Positions 23,383 through 35,859 of a DNA stretch of 64,000 bases are shown in pieces; the first letter of the stretch is position 1; the number at the start of each line of letters is the position of its first letter. The notes beneath the pieces were generated by a model. That model was not told the origin of the DNA and searched no databases. It worked only from the letters and a program-made list of their open reading frames with translations. The DNA is from Cotesia glomerata (taxonomy: Eukaryota > Arthropoda > Insecta > Hymenoptera > Braconidae): the NCBI RefSeq assembly GCF_020080835.1, contig NC_058163.1:18565904-18629903 (forward strand). Reading direction: 5' to 3'. The translations under genes and the position numbers were made by a program.

Positions 23383-23455
23383 GCCGGATATCTCGGCGGG
23401 AATAGTCAGAATGGCTTCCTGGGACTTCAAAACTTCGTGGAAATCCGATGAAAAC
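23335..23455. repeat. (CA)n tract and right half of dispersed repeat X
   Basis: CA dinucleotides (23335-23379) are followed by GCGGGAATAGTCAGAATGGC, the homologue of the conserved block that follows the microsatellite in the other X copies. The homology stops at GATGAAAACT near 23455, where the next retroelement begins. Confidence 0.7.
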
Positions 23456-23520
23456 TTACCTCGTGTCAGGTTTGCTGGGTCCCACATCGGGCGCCTCCCC
23501 AGGTGGCGTATAGGGGAATG

Positions 23521-23551
23521 CCCGACATATCTGCCCGGCAGATATGTCGGG
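23521..23551. promoter_or_regulatory. 15-bp perfect inverted repeat in retroelement 5' leader
   Basis: CCCGACATATCTGCC is followed after one base by its exact complement, about 25 bp before the ORF1 frame opens. It would form a very stable hairpin in the element RNA. Its function is not known. Confidence 0.7.
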
Positions 23552-23575
23552 TACTGAGAAAATAGGGTACTCGGG

Positions 23576-24934
23576 GTGGACCAAAACCTAGCAAACAACG
23601 ATATGGAAATGTTAGGACAATTTCAAACATCGTTTACCGCACAGGGGAGGGATACCACAGTGCCGGCGAGGGAAGACGTGCAAACGGGCCTGAACTCGTG
23701 GTCATCAAGCGATCGTTTGGACAGCGGGGTGGCCCCCATGGCTCTGCTGTCTAGTAATGCTACAGGGAGTAAGAAAACAGCCCAGATGGAAGTAGACGGG
23801 CAGTCAACAAACGTTCCTCCAGAAAGTGGAGGACCTACTGCTTCCATCACCACGTATGCTTACCGAGGAAGGATCAACTCTCTACCGACCGTCGCTAGCC
23901 AACAATCGCCAATGGAGCGGATTGGTAATAAAATCGAAGAGTTAGCCGACTTCATAAAAGACAAGAAGAATCTCCATCATGAGATCAGAAAATTGGTTAC
24001 GTCCATTACTACGGCATATAGACTGGCCAACAAATCACCAGGCATGTCGGTGTCAGCGACCCAAACAACTCCGAGTCTGATCAAGAAACCACAGCCACTT
24101 TTGGTTACTCCAACCAAACCACCACGGCAAGAAAAGGACTACAGGAAGAGACAGCTGTTCTTGCCCAGCCCTTCTTCAGCAAACGACAAGCCAAAAAAGA
24201 AGAGGAAGGAAACAGAACAGGAGCCAGCGGCTCAATCTACTAAAGCTGAAAACCATCCAAGTAAGGGTGGCTCTAAGAAACCGAGCAGGAAGAAGATAAT
24301 AACTAAGGTTGTTCTTGTCCAACCAGTAGAAGGCCAAACATATGCAAATATCCTGAAGAAAATCAAAGCCAAGGTAAACCTTGTCGAGACTGGCGTAGAC
24401 ATAAAGTCTATTAAAAAGACGAAACATGGAAGCGTTCTCCTTGAAATGACTCGAAAGCCGAAGACAGCAGGGCTTTCACCGACGCGGTAAAGTCAGCCAC
24501 TGCTTATATTGGTACGGTCAAGACGCTCACACCAATAACAACGATCGAGATCCTCGACCTGGATGGAGTCTCCACAGAGGGTGACGTCCGTGAAGCACTC
24601 AAACGTGATTTCACCAACAGCCTGGAGATCAAACGCGTGAATTTGACAAAACCTACACCACAAGACAATCGGGCAGCCTTCTGCGAGATAGACGAGGCTA
24701 GCGCGATTAAGATCCTTGACAAGGCCCGTATAAAGATCGGATGGATTAACTGTCGCATACGCCCAGTTGCGAAAGTAACCTGTTGCTTTAAATGCCTTGG
24801 TTTTGGGCACTAAACGTGTTGCTGTACGGGACTCGATAGAGGCAAGTGTTGCTATAAATGTGGCGGAGAGAACCACACTGGGGCTTGTAAGGCATTCCGC
24901 GCTGTACTTGCCGAAGCTACGAGAAGGCAGAAAT
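23576..24934 (+). pseudogene. R1-clade ORF1, broken
   Basis: An open frame covers 23576-24490 (lysine/proline-rich, then a conserved ANILKKIKAKV helix). After a frame change it continues through EILDLDGVST and NCRIRPVAKVTCC. The zinc-knuckle region is interrupted by TAA right after GFGH, and the second knuckle (CCYKCGGENHTGAC) follows. ORF2 begins at ATG 24933. Confidence 0.7.
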
Positions 24935-27868
24935 GACGCGCATACTACAAGGAAACCTGAATAGGTGTGCGTTGACGCAAAACTTACTCTGCCAGCGAGT
25001 CTTTGAAGAGAAAATCGACGTTTGCTTCATCTGCGAGCAGCATCTCAACCTCCAAGATAGAACATGGTTCGCAGACGAAACTGGCACGGCAGTGATTTGG
25101 ATTGTGAACACAAAGAACGTTACCGCCAACAACAGCGGAAGTGGAGCAGGTTTTGTCTGGATTCAAACCCCCACAACCTACTTCATGAGCGTCTATCTCT
25201 TTCCTAACGAAGGGATTAATGTGTTCCGTCAGAAATTGGCAAAAATAGAAAATGCTATTACTAAGTTCAACGGTGAAGTCATCGTAGCTGGTGACTTTAA
25301 CGCTAAATCGGCTGAACTTATCGCAACTAGACTCATAGTGTTGAATACCGGGAGCATCACGACCTTTAGAAGACCGGGGTATCAAGAATCCATCCTCGAC
25401 ATTTCGTTGGCGACTCCAAGGATTGCCAACATGATCGAAGACTGGATTGTATCAGAAGAATACAGTGGCAGTGATCACCAGTTTGCGACATTCAGCGTTG
25501 GACTGGCATCTGCTCCGGTTCCACAAAGCGAACTTTCTAAGAGGAAGTGAAACGCCAGAAAGCTTGACCTAGAGGCACTGCGAACGTCCTTAACACGAAG
25601 CTGGTCTACTCTACAGAACAACTTGATTCCAAATACCCGCAGCGAGACTGAAAAAACAGTACTAAATACGATGAAAGAAATTGCTGCCTCCTGTGACGCC
25701 TGTATGCCGCGGCTGAAAAATCGGGGTTTTCACAGGCCGGCGTACTGGTGGTCATCAGACATAGCAGAACTTCGCAAAAGATGCCATGAGCTACGTCGCC
25801 GCGCAACGAGAGCTGCGAAACGCTCCCTAAACCAAGACTTATATTCAAACGAGTACAAACAGGTGAAAAAGACGTTAAATCGTGCCATCAAAGCAAGTAA
25901 AGCGACGTTATGAAAAGAGATCTGTAATGATCTCGACAAGGACATCTGGGGTAAGTCTACCAAATTGTCACTAAACGACTCGGAAAGGCATCACCAGAAG
26001 CGCCAAAGTCTCCTGCCTTAACGAACAGCATCGTAGCGGAACTGTTCCCCCAACATCCGCCGCGGGAGAAAAAGCACTATGCTAAAAACGGCGCAGAAAC
26101 ACTCTTTACAACCAAATAACTATAAGACGCGGCTAAGACCCTCAAGACAGGAAAAGCACCTGGACCTGATGGCATCCCGACATCGGTGATCAAGATTATA
26201 GCCTTGGAATATCCAGATTTACTCCTGAACCCTTATAATGTATGCCTGAAAACTGGCACGTTCCCCACAGTCTGGAAGCGGCAGAGATTGGTCCTTTTAG
26301 ACAAAGGCAAAGGAAACCCTGTAACACCTTCGTTTTTAAGACCACTCTACATGTTGGACATTGCTGGAAAACTGCTCGAGAAGCTCATACAAGGAAGAAT
26401 TCGCAACGACATCGATCGTGCCGGAGGCTTTGCCACTAACCAATATGATTTTCGGAAAGAACGATCCACAGTCAGTGCGATCCAAAAAGTTATAGAGACA
26501 GCAACAGAAGCATGCTCTGGTAGCCTCAAAGCTCGCAAGGTGTGTTTCCTCCTCACACTAGATATCAAAAACGCTTTTAACAGCGCAAATTGGGGAGATA
26601 TTTTAGATGCCCTGGAGCACAAATTTGACACAAAATCAGAAAATCTGGCAATAATCGATAACTATCTCGACGAAAGGACGTTGATCACAGAAACCACGAA
26701 AGGTCTACTGGAACACGTAATAACAGCGGGCGTTCCGCAAGGTTCAATTATGGGACCTGACCTATGGAACGCAGACTACGACGAGCTCCTAGAAATCCCG
26801 TTGCCGAAACAAGTAGAGCTCACGGGCTTTGCTGATGACTCGTTGCCACCATAGTAGTAGACAGCGCTAAGGAGGCAGAACTATTGGTTCGGGAAACTAT
26901 TGATGCCGTCGAAACTTGGCTTGATAAACACCATCTGAAAGTCGCCAAGCACAAAACCGAGATGGTCGTTCTGACACGTCAAAAATGGTTCCCAAAATCA
27001 TTCGCTGTGGACATGGAAGGAACAACACTGACGTCAACAAGGACCCTGCGCTACCTAGGGGTAATGATAGACGAGAAACTATCTTTCCGTGAACATTTCG
27101 ATAGTGCATGCAGGAAAGCTAGCAAGATGGTATCTAGTCTATCAAGGGTCATGGCCAACACGATGGGACCACGAACCAAAAAGAAATATTCACTGCTTTA
27201 TGAAATAGAGAAATGGGCAGACATATTAAAGCAGAAGACCTACCGGCAGAAAATGGCAGTAGTGTAGCGGCGAGGCGATCTCAGGGTTGCCTGCGCCTAC
27301 CGTATGGTTTCCGAAGTGGCCGAATACCGAAGTGGCTATATTGGTCATTGCGGGAGCTGCGCCCATCGACCTACTAGCGTTCGAGAGAGCAAAACTCTAT
27401 GATGCTAAAACCAGTGGCGAAAACATGAAGGAGGCAAGAACGAAGATAAAGGCGGAAATGCAGCAAGAGTGGCAGGACCGATGGACATCGGGAGAGACGT
27501 GCAGATGGACAGCGCGCCTGATCCTAAACATCAACGTATGGCTTTCTCGGAAGCACGGGGACACGTACTTCTTTCTCACCCAGCTATTGACAGGACACGG
27601 ACAGTTCAAAGCCTATCTTTTTAAGATGGGACTGCAACTTACGACAACGTGCGAATACTGACCGGATTAAACAGACGACGCCAAACACACGTTCTTCGAG
27701 TGTGTACAGTGGAAGGACCACGAAAGCAGCACCGAAGAAACTATTGGCACCACGCTCTCCCCTGAGAGCTTGGTAACTTGCATGCTCAAAAAAGAAGATA
27801 ACTGGTCAGTTGTCGCAGCCTACGCGCAGCGCCTTTTAAAAGGAAAAACCGCAGAAAGGGACCAGTAA
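24933..27868 (+). pseudogene. R1-clade ORF2, multiply broken
   Basis: Endonuclease 24933-25550 (MTRILQGNLNRC; AGDFNAKS; SGSDHQFATF) ends in TGA. Further pieces are 25623-25913 (helical linker), 26186-26854 (RT: SFLRPLYMLDIAGKLLEKLI; LDIKNAFNSANW; GVPQGSIMGP; FADDS), 26884-27267 (RT thumb) and 27287-27868 (C-terminal, with two stops inside the zinc knuckle). The catalytic YADD is changed to FADD and followed by stops. The element is inactive. Confidence 0.75.
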
Positions 27869-27975
27869 CCAGGAGTGGGCGTCGTTAGACGCAGCACGGA
27901 CTGGATTGAAGTAATGCTAACGCGGTTCCGATCCTGTCTTCCTCATAACATCTATGGGGAAAGGAGAGAGAAGGT

Positions 27976-28096
27976 TTTTAGTAGATTTCATAGAAATCTA
28001 ACTATTGCATTGGTCCTCATGACGGAACTTTTGAAAAATTTTGCTATACTTCGACTCAGCTTGTCAAGCTGATTCAGAAAATACATATGGTTCAAA

Positions 28097-28174
<78 letters not shown>

Positions 28175-28179
28175 TATAC
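27976..28179. repeat. Dispersed repeat Y start plus (TA)n microsatellite
   Basis: A ~130-bp segment starting GTAGATTTCATAGAAATC leads into a (TA)n tract (28101-28168). The same arrangement occurs at 40621-40832. The 8 bases ATATATAC at 28172-28179 are one copy of the target duplication of the next transposon. Confidence 0.7.
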
Positions 28180-28902
28180 TAGACTGGGCCAAAAACTGAC
28201 TATTTTTTCTATCGATACTGTGAAAATATCATTCATGATGATAAAAAAAAAATTATTGTGCAAGTTTGAGTCCTTAATAATAATATTAAGGGGTGTATCG
28301 TTACGACTATTGATTTTTCAACAGTAATCGCATTTTTTACTCAAAATTCGTTAATTATCAATCTGAAAAATTTTAGCGATATGTATTCTTATAGGAAATT
28401 AAATTTCCTAAAAAAAAGTTATCTTTGTAAATTACTGTAAAACAAGCCGTTTCCTTGTAATCATGCCTTAAACAAAGATTTATTTTTTCAATTTTGCGTT
28501 TCAATTTTGGATTTTTGTAGCTACCAGAAATATCAATATTTTTACAATTTAAAATACTTATTTTCAAAGGAAATTTAATGCTCTACAAAAAAAGTCTTCT
28601 AACATTTTTGATTAAATTCACTCCTTTCAAAGTTATTCGACGTTGAAGTTAAATTCAAAAATAATTTATCGTTTTTTTCGCGTTACACATGATTTTTTCC
28701 TTTTGATTGAAAAATTTATGACTTTAATATTGAGAATAATTTTTTTTTTGTTGGAAGACTAAATTTTTTTATAAAATCATAATTTACCAATGTATTATTT
28801 TGCTTTTTAACGATTAATTATCGACATAAATTCATTTTACTGTATTTAACTAACTCCAATAGTAAAATAAATTCGGTCCCTTTATTATAAATTATTTATT
28901 TG
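28180..28902 (+). repeat. Left terminal inverted repeat of the 6.3 kb transposon
   Basis: Complementary to 33736-34464, with only small length differences in A/T runs. The inner end is set where the match stops after ATTATTTATTTG. Confidence 0.88.
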
Positions 28903-29064
28903 TATAGGGATATATTTTTTCTATAAACTTACACTTTTAAACTTCCGTTTTAGCCCTCTTGTTGTTTTGTCCTTTTAATGTCAACGAGAATTTAATTTTA
29001 CTCTCCCTCCACGATTACATTTGTAAGTGTTTATTAGCGAAGTCGACCACCTGAAAATGACCTT

Positions 29065-29410
29065 GAAAGTTTCACGTTACAGCGCTGCGAGTTATCGTGA
29101 GCTTTTCCGTAATCTGTTACCGAAGCTGAAAACATAGCCTTCCTTTCTCCCACCACCTTGCTTCTATTATTGCGCTTTTCAAAAAAGGGAATACTATCCG
29201 TGTATAATAACTTTGATTTCCTTTGATCGGAAAATGACCTTGATTGTTATACGCTACAGCGCTGCCTTTCTTCACGCCAAAGCGCTGCGAGGTATCGTGA
29301 GCTTTTCCGTAATCTATTACTGAAGCTGAAAATATAGCCTTTCTTCACTCCCACCCCTGCTTTTTATCATTGCATTGTTCAAAAATGAATACTCTTTGTG
29401 CATAATTACT
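29065..29410 (+). repeat. Imperfect tandem duplication upstream of the transposase
   Basis: The block containing AAAATGACCTTGA, CAGCGCTGCGAG, ATCGTGAGCTTTTCCGTAATC and GAAGCTGAAAA-ATAGCC occurs twice (about 29056-29215 and 29233-29410). It lies between the left TIR and the transposase start, so it may be promoter or subterminal transposase-binding sequence. Confidence 0.7.
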
Positions 29411-30145
29411 TTGATTCTATTCTTCATTGTGCAAAAGTAACTTAAACGTTGTCAACGCAAATTTGAGTTTTCATTAAGTATTTATTTATTGTTTGGTATA
29501 TAATTTTCTTCTTTATTTCTTTAGATTGTTTAATTGTAATTGATAGTTTGAATTTATTTATGGTATCTAATTGTTTCAGTATTACAAATTAAGCGTTTAG
29601 TTAATTCTGTGTTTGTGAATTGTTTCATTACGTTACTTTGTAACGTTTAAGTTCGATTTGATAAAAAACTCGCCACTATGTCATTGGAGAAAACTTATTT
29701 AATCGGTGTTCCTATTGAGAAAATTAATAACCGTAAGCTTCCGACTGTCAAAGAAGTTTTATCATTATTTTTATCAACATAAAGTTCTCAAATTAAAAAT
29801 TTATGATAGTGCTTCAAAAACTGCTAGTGCCGTTCTAGTCTGCTGTAATAATTTGCAGATTTCCACTACTGGTTTTGCAACATTGTAAAGAAAATAATTA
29901 GTATTTTCAAAAGTGGAAATATTTACTGTGCAATCGCAAAAAATCACGTGCTCAAAAACAAAGAGAAAATAGCTTTGAAAAAAAACTCGAACAATTATTT
30001 GACATCGCTGGGAAGAATAGTTTAAAAGGTTTCGATAGAAATAATAATATTGATTTTCAACTTCCAATGTCTTCAAATCTGCAAGAAAATAATAATAATA
30101 TCTCAGACGAAAAACACGAAGAAATAATGGAAATAGAGGCGATAG

Positions 30146-31321
30146 GTACGTATTCATTAATAATAGTTTAATAAAGTCAAAATAACTATTTTGTACCGTG
30201 CTAATAATAAGTTACTATGTTCTAATGAATAAATACTTATCTAAATTATTATATTCAATAAATTTTTAAGTTTTACACAAAGTAAGAAAAAAATTCTTCA
30301 ATAAAGAATCAATTTTCTCAACTGATGAAAATATATCTAAGAAAACTAAAATAATTTGATTCAAATCGAATTGTTTTAGGCCAATGAAATTATTTCACGC
30401 TCGAAAAATCTCAGATTTTCCTAAAATTTATATGGCTGATGATATAATCTTTTTTTCTGTACAATTAACTTAAATTATGTTAAGATTGACAATTTTTATA
30501 ACTTATTTTTTGCATATTTTCAACACAAAAATAATATTTTAGTAGTTAATTGCCTTGCAAACTTACACAATTGTGTAATTTTTATCATACTCTTACAAAA
30601 ATTAAGGAAGTAAGAAAGAAATCCAAGTATTCGGAGGATTTCCAACAGGCTGTAACTTGTGAAAAAATTATCGTACAGTAAATAAAAAAAAAGGAAATTG
30701 CAGCAAATTTTGATTAGGCAATTGATTTTTTAAAAAACTACGAAAAGCCCTTTTTTGTTGCTTTTTAAATTCATGTAATGATTAAAAAAAAATTTTTTTT
30801 CAAAAAATCAATGGCTAATTCTTGTAGAAAATTCATCCAAGTTTTCAAAACCCATCTTGAATTTTCTTTACGATCATTGGTTGCTGAGGTATTGATAATC
30901 AAAGACAGAATGGTCTTTTTTCATTAAAACGCCGATATCTCAGCGAGAAATGCTCAAATCGAGGTTTTCAAACTAACAAATCGAAGCTCAATGAGCAAGA
31001 TATCCAGTCCATATAGAGATTAAATCAAAAAAATTTTTTCCAAATCCATAAGCTAAGAATAAAAACCAAAAAAAATTTCAAAAATTTTTATCTCGGTAGA
31101 TTTCTTAAGATTAGGAATAAAAAAATTTTTGGAACTCAGATCCAAAAATAAAATACTGAGAGCTGCAATTTGCTTTTGTTTTATTTGTTCTACGATAGTT
31201 TTTTTATAAGTTACAGACTGTTGAAAATACCCCAAATATTTTGATTTTTTTCTTGCTCCCTTATTTTTTGTAAGAAGTGTATTTTCTATTTAACAATGTC
31301 AAAATAATTTATATTTTTCAG
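30146..31321. other. First intron of the transposase gene
   Basis: 1.2 kb AT-rich sequence with GT/AG borders. It includes phrases such as AACGCCGATATCTCAGCGAG (about 30928) typical of dispersed insect repeats. No coding sequence. Confidence 0.5.
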
Positions 31322-32552
31322 AAAACACCTCTCGTGATTATAACAGTAATGATGATTGTGATGCTACAACATCTAGTCAGGAGTTGCAATCAAAGTCAGA
31401 TTCATTTATGAGTCAAAATTCAAATGTGTCTAACTTTGAAACAGATTTTTTAACAGCAAAACGGACACCAAAAATTAATATTATGACGCCAGAATTAGCT
31501 GCTGCACTGGATCGTGGTAATGTAAGTAGCCGAAGCGCCACATATGTTTTGGCAGCTACTTTAAAAAGTGTGGGATTCGATACTCGGAATGTAAATTTGA
31601 GTTATAAAACTATTCAACGACAGCGTATAATTCATCGGAAAGAAATTGCTAAAGGCTTAAAAGAAGACTTAAAATTCAATGACAATTATGTGGTCCATTG
31701 GGATGGTAAACTGCTAAGTGATATTGTTGGGACAGAAACAGTAGATAGGCTTCCGGTGCTTTTAACATCGTCTGGCAGTGAACAGCTATTGGGTATTCCA
31801 AAAATGAATTCAGGATCTGGGATTGAGCAAGCTTTAGCTGTATACTCAACTATGGAGCAATGGGGTGTCAGTAATTACATAAAAGCGATATGCTTTGATA
31901 CTGCAGCAACCAATACGGGTAAATTTTAATTATTAGTCTTATTTACTTGAAAAAAGCTCAGATTTGAAAAAGTAGAGAAAAATTATACTTAAGATCTTTT
32001 CACAATTATTTTTCAATATTCCAATTAAAAACCTCTAAAAACCGACAAGTTGATTTTTTTGCCAAAAATAAAGTTTTCTGTGGTCAGATGATAATATTTA
32101 AAAATAAACTTTATTACAAAAATTAACTCCACTGATTGTTATATTTTCAGAATTTATGGAAGTAATATAGTTCAAAATAAAAATCACTTGATTTGCCATT
32201 CATGTTTCTAATCAAATCTTTATCTTTCTAATCTATAGGAATTCATCATGGCGCTGGCGTAGAGCTTGAGAAAATTCTGAAACGAAAGCTTATATGGTTA
32301 CCCTGTCGTCATCATGTAATTGAACTTGTCATAAAAGGCGTTTTTGAAGCTTACTGGCCAGTACAATCAGGTCCGAACGTTCCATTTTTTAATCGATTTA
32401 AAATCGGTTGGAATAAAATCAACACATCCAAATATAACGCTGGCATCAACGATAAGATGAGTGGCTAATATACTATTAAACAAAAAGATGAACTATTAAG
32501 TTTTATCGATAATTATTCGCAGGTATATTTTGAGTTGTTATTTGAGTTGTAA

Positions 32553-32657
32553 AAGTACACAGAAAAAACTTTTTGGTCAAAGAAAATTTTCATTTTAGGC
32601 AAGATAGTGTTCTTTTTAATAATTTTCTTAATTCAAGTTGACCACGTTTTGTGTACA
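32553..32657. mobile_element. Short MITE inside transposase intron 3
   Basis: Begins GTACACAGAAAAAAC and ends GTTTTGTGTACA, a short inverted pair, wholly inside intron 32523-32732. The frame that appears to start at 32607 is therefore MITE sequence, not transposase. Confidence 0.5.
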
Positions 32658-33735
32658 CAATTTAAAATCTCCAGTTCTCATGTAAAGATATTACCTTTCA
32701 ATAATAACAGAAATGATCATATTTTTTTGCAGAAATTTCTTCCAAGAAATGACTATCGAGAATTTTTGGAGTTATCATCTATTTTCTTGGGAGCTACGCC
32801 AAAGGATAATTACACTTTTAAATGTCCGGGAGCAATGAGTCATGCTCGTTGGATGTCGAAGGCGATTTATTGTTTGAAAATATTTATTTTTCGAACAGAG
32901 TTTAAGATTACACCTAAAGAGTTAAATAATCTTCGTCATATTTGTATTTTCATAGTTACAACTTATATAAAAGCTTGGTTTACTTCATCCTCGGCAATTT
33001 TGGCTCCAAATAATGATTTGACTTTGATGCAACAATTGATATTATATAACAAAATAAACTCGACTGTATCGCAAGCTGCTCTCAAGAAAATGGTGAGACA
33101 TTTATGGTATTTGAGTGATCAATTAGCCATAATGTCTCTATTTGATGATTCTATTGACCTGACTGTGAAGAAAAAAATGATTGAAAATCTAATAAATAAT
33201 AAATCATCAAATACTAAAACCAGAAAATATGAAGTAGCAAGCGATTCAGATGAATTGCTAGAAAAAGATATCAGTGACTTCATTTCTGTAGAATCGCTCA
33301 CCATATTCAAAAGAATTTGATTTGCCGTATGATTTTATCGATGAAGACATAAGCAATTGGTCCAATAATGATAGTTTTCAAGAGTGTAAGGAATTTTTTG
33401 GAAAATTAGCTGTCGTCAATGATGTTGCAGAACGTGGTGTATCATTAATTGAAGATTACAATAAGTGTCTCACTAAAAACGAAGAACAACTTCAGTATTT
33501 GTTGTTAGCCGTTAGTGAACACCGGAAAAAATACCCAAATTGTAATAAAAGTAATTTGATTGAATAATTATTTTTCAACTGATCATTTGCCATGATTTGA
33601 TAACAATTAAAGAATTTTTTTTGTAAAATATAAATTATAAGTGAAAATAAAATGATTTTTTATCTCTTTTATTGATTTAATTTGTTTTGACTTATTATTC
33701 AATTTTTTTTCTGTAAGTAAAAGTATGTCACTAGG

Positions 33736-34464
33736 CAAATAAATAATTTATAATAAAGGGACCGAATTTATTTTACTATTGGAGTTAGTTAAATACAGTA
33801 AAAATGAATTTATGTCGATAATTAATCGTTAAAAAGCAAAATAATACATTGGTAAATTATGATTTTATAAAAAAAATTTAGTCTTCCAACAAAAAAAAAT
33901 TATTCTCAATATTAAAGTCATAAATTTTTCAATCAAAAGGAAAAAATCATGTGTAACGCGAAAAAAACGATAAATTATTTTTGAATTTAACTTCAACGTC
34001 GAATAACTTTGAAAGGAGTGAATTTAATCAAAAATGTTAGAAGACTTTTTTTGTAGAGCATTAAATTTCCTTTGAAAATAAGTATTTTAAATTGTAAAAA
34101 TATTGATATTTCTGGTAGCTACAAAAATCCAAAATTGAAACGCAAAATTGAAAAAATAAATCTTTGTTTAAGGCATGATTACAAGGAAACGGCTTGTTTT
34201 ACAGTAATTTACAAAGATAACTTTTTTTTAGGAAATTTAATTTCCTATAAGAATACATATCGCTAAAATTTTTCAGATTGATAATTAACGAATTTTGAGT
34301 AAAAAATGCGATTACTGTTGAAAAATCAATAGTCGTAACGATACACCCCTTAATATTATTATTAAGGACTCAAACTTGCACAATAATTTTTTTTTATCAT
34401 CATGAATGATATTTTCACAGTATCGATAGAAAAAAAAAATAGTCAGTTTTTTTGGCCCAGTCTA
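33736..34464 (-). repeat. Right terminal inverted repeat of the 6.3 kb transposon
   Basis: Inverse of 28180-28902. The preceding ~170 bp (33568-33735) are the AT-rich 3' end of the transposase gene. Confidence 0.88.
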
Positions 34465-34842
34465 ATATATACGATATAACCGGCCTTGTCTCTTCTCTAA
34501 CTCCCGCAATTCTGTACGGATCTTAATAAAACGTAACATACTTATTCTTAGGACTATTTTCGAGGTTAAGTTCGAAGATGAGCGAAATCGGTCGATTAGT
34601 TTAAAAATGGGAGCGATTCAAAAATTTTCAAAAATTACAAAAATTTCCACTTTTACCGTATTTTCGTGCAATAACAATTAAATGAGATATCATATTTAAT
34701 TTCTGCGAATTGCATCTGAAAGCTTATTAAGTAAGCTTTCATTTGCATACCTCATTATCAGTCTAGTCCAAAAATTACCTACTTTCTCAGACAGATTTAA
34801 TGAAATTTTACTTTTGCATTTGTTTTGATGTCATTGTTTTTT
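34465..34842. repeat. Continuation of repeat Y after the transposon
   Basis: Starts with the second ATATATAC copy. It contains GGTTAAGTTCGAAGATGAGC and GCAATAACAATTAAATGAG segments similar to 41150-41300 that follow the other repeat Y copy. Confidence 0.5.
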
Positions 34843-34992
34843 TAACTTCCCGCTAAGAAAATCGAAGATTTTCAAAAATCGGGAAGTTATTGTTTTCACC
34901 CCGTTTTGCAGAAATCGAGTTTTCATCAGATCTCGACGTTTGAAGGTCACAGGAAGCTTCCCTGACTATCCCCGCGAGGTTGTCACGGTGTC

Positions 34993-35088
<96 letters not shown>

Positions 35089-35770
35089 CCGCTTATAACT
35101 TTTGAACGGCTCGATCGATTTCATCGCGGTTGGTGCCATTCAAAAGGGCTTGACTAAACTTAGATTTTGAAAACTATTTGGACCGATTCAGATCAATAGA
35201 TTTTGAGAAATCTTAAAAAAACTGGAAAAAAAAATTTTTTCAAATGTGGTTTTTTTGGAATAACTTTTAAACGGCTTGATGGTTCAATTCCAAAAAATAA
35301 TCAGCTTTTAACCTCAGAAAACCACGTCGATCGCCACCAGTCCGGTCAAAATTGGTTGATTCGTTCGAGACATATCGTGAACGAAAGAAAACCGAAAAAA
35401 GTGTTTTTTCGGAATAACTCCAAAATTCCTAGCGCGATCAATTCAAAATTTAAGATTCTTTGTGAAGCTTAAAAAACTGCGTCGAATGCTTCTAACCGCG
35501 TAAAAATCGGTTGATTAATTCAAAAGTTATTGCGGTTTAAAAATTCAAAAAATAGTGTCTTATCAAATCTCTATCAGACTTTTGAGCTCGAAGAGCTCAA
35601 AAGCATAGGAAAGCAATCTCTTTGAGCTCGGAGAGCTCAAAATAACCCATAAATTGTATTTTAGAGCTCGAAGAGCTCAAAAACGTCATTGGTGCAATTT
35701 TAAGCGCCTAAGTATGGAATTGGCGGGAAGTTGCAGGGATAGCCTTCCGGGTCAACCGTTTTCCTAATTT
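34843..35770. repeat. Dispersed repeat X, copy 3 (inverted), with long (GT)n
   Basis: Runs from TTAACTTCCCGCTAAG to GGCGGGAAGTTGCAGGGATA and on to CCGTTTTCCTAA, in opposite orientation to copy 1. The (GT)n tract is at 34989-35086. Three GAGCTC-nnn-GAGCTC hairpins lie at 35578, 35620 and 35662. Non-coding. Confidence 0.75.
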
Positions 35771-35859
35771 TTTTTGTATACCATCCTGCTAGTTTTTTTT
35801 ATATTAATTATGAAGTCTACTTCCATTTCGGCTGCCGAATGGCCTTTTTTTTAGTCAGT

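Larger units (their letters stand above)
23456..27975 (+). mobile_element. Second R1-clade non-LTR retrotransposon, heavily mutated
   Basis: Arranged like its upstream neighbour: a short 5' leader with a strong hairpin, ORF1 with zinc knuckles, ORF2 with endonuclease and reverse transcriptase, and a short 3' UTR. Many stops and frameshifts break both ORFs. The 5' limit is set where repeat X homology ends. The 3' limit is approximate, where repeat Y begins (TAGTAGATTTCATAG, about 27976). Confidence 0.7.
29678..33567 (+). pseudogene. DDE-type transposase gene with introns, inactivated
   Basis: Four exons are inferred: 29678-30145, 31322-31918, 32239-32522 and 32733-33567, joined at GT/AG sites with consistent phase. 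Exon 1 starts MSLEKTYLIGVPIEK and contains an early stop and a frame change, then FEKKLEQLFDIAGKN. Exon 2 carries YVVHWDGKLLSDIVG and AICFDTAATNTG, which look like the first two catalytic aspartates of an RNase H-fold transposase. Exon 3 has LPCRHHVIELVIKGVF, a C-x2-H-type block, then TAA at 32466-32468. Exon 4 has PRNDYREFLEL, ARWMSKAIYCLKIF and, after a one-base shift near 33312, LAVVNDVAERGVSLIEDY. Proteins with this motif series are common, unnamed transposases in arthropods; I class it as hAT-like with reservation. Confidence 0.75.
28180..34464 (+). mobile_element. 6.3 kb DNA transposon with ~725-bp TIRs and 8-bp target duplication
   Basis: The ends TAGACTGGGCC... and its complement are flanked by ATATATAC at 28172-28179 and 34465-34472. 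The terminal inverted repeats span 28180-28902 and 33736-34464 and are nearly identical: a 64-codon frame inside each is the same residue for residue. A transposase gene with three introns lies between them. The 8-bp duplication suits the hAT or P superfamilies. Insertion was into the (TA)n tract of repeat Y. Near-identity of the TIRs argues for a fairly recent insertion although the transposase is broken. Confidence 0.88.

Noticed and set aside
28373..28567. 64-codon frame repeated identically at 34072-34266
   Set aside because: It is the same sequence in the two terminal inverted repeats of the transposon; no ORF is expected there and no domain is visible.
32607..32732. Apparent N-terminal extension of the last transposase exon
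   Set aside because: This part is intron plus a short MITE; the protein-family match starts after the AG at 32732.
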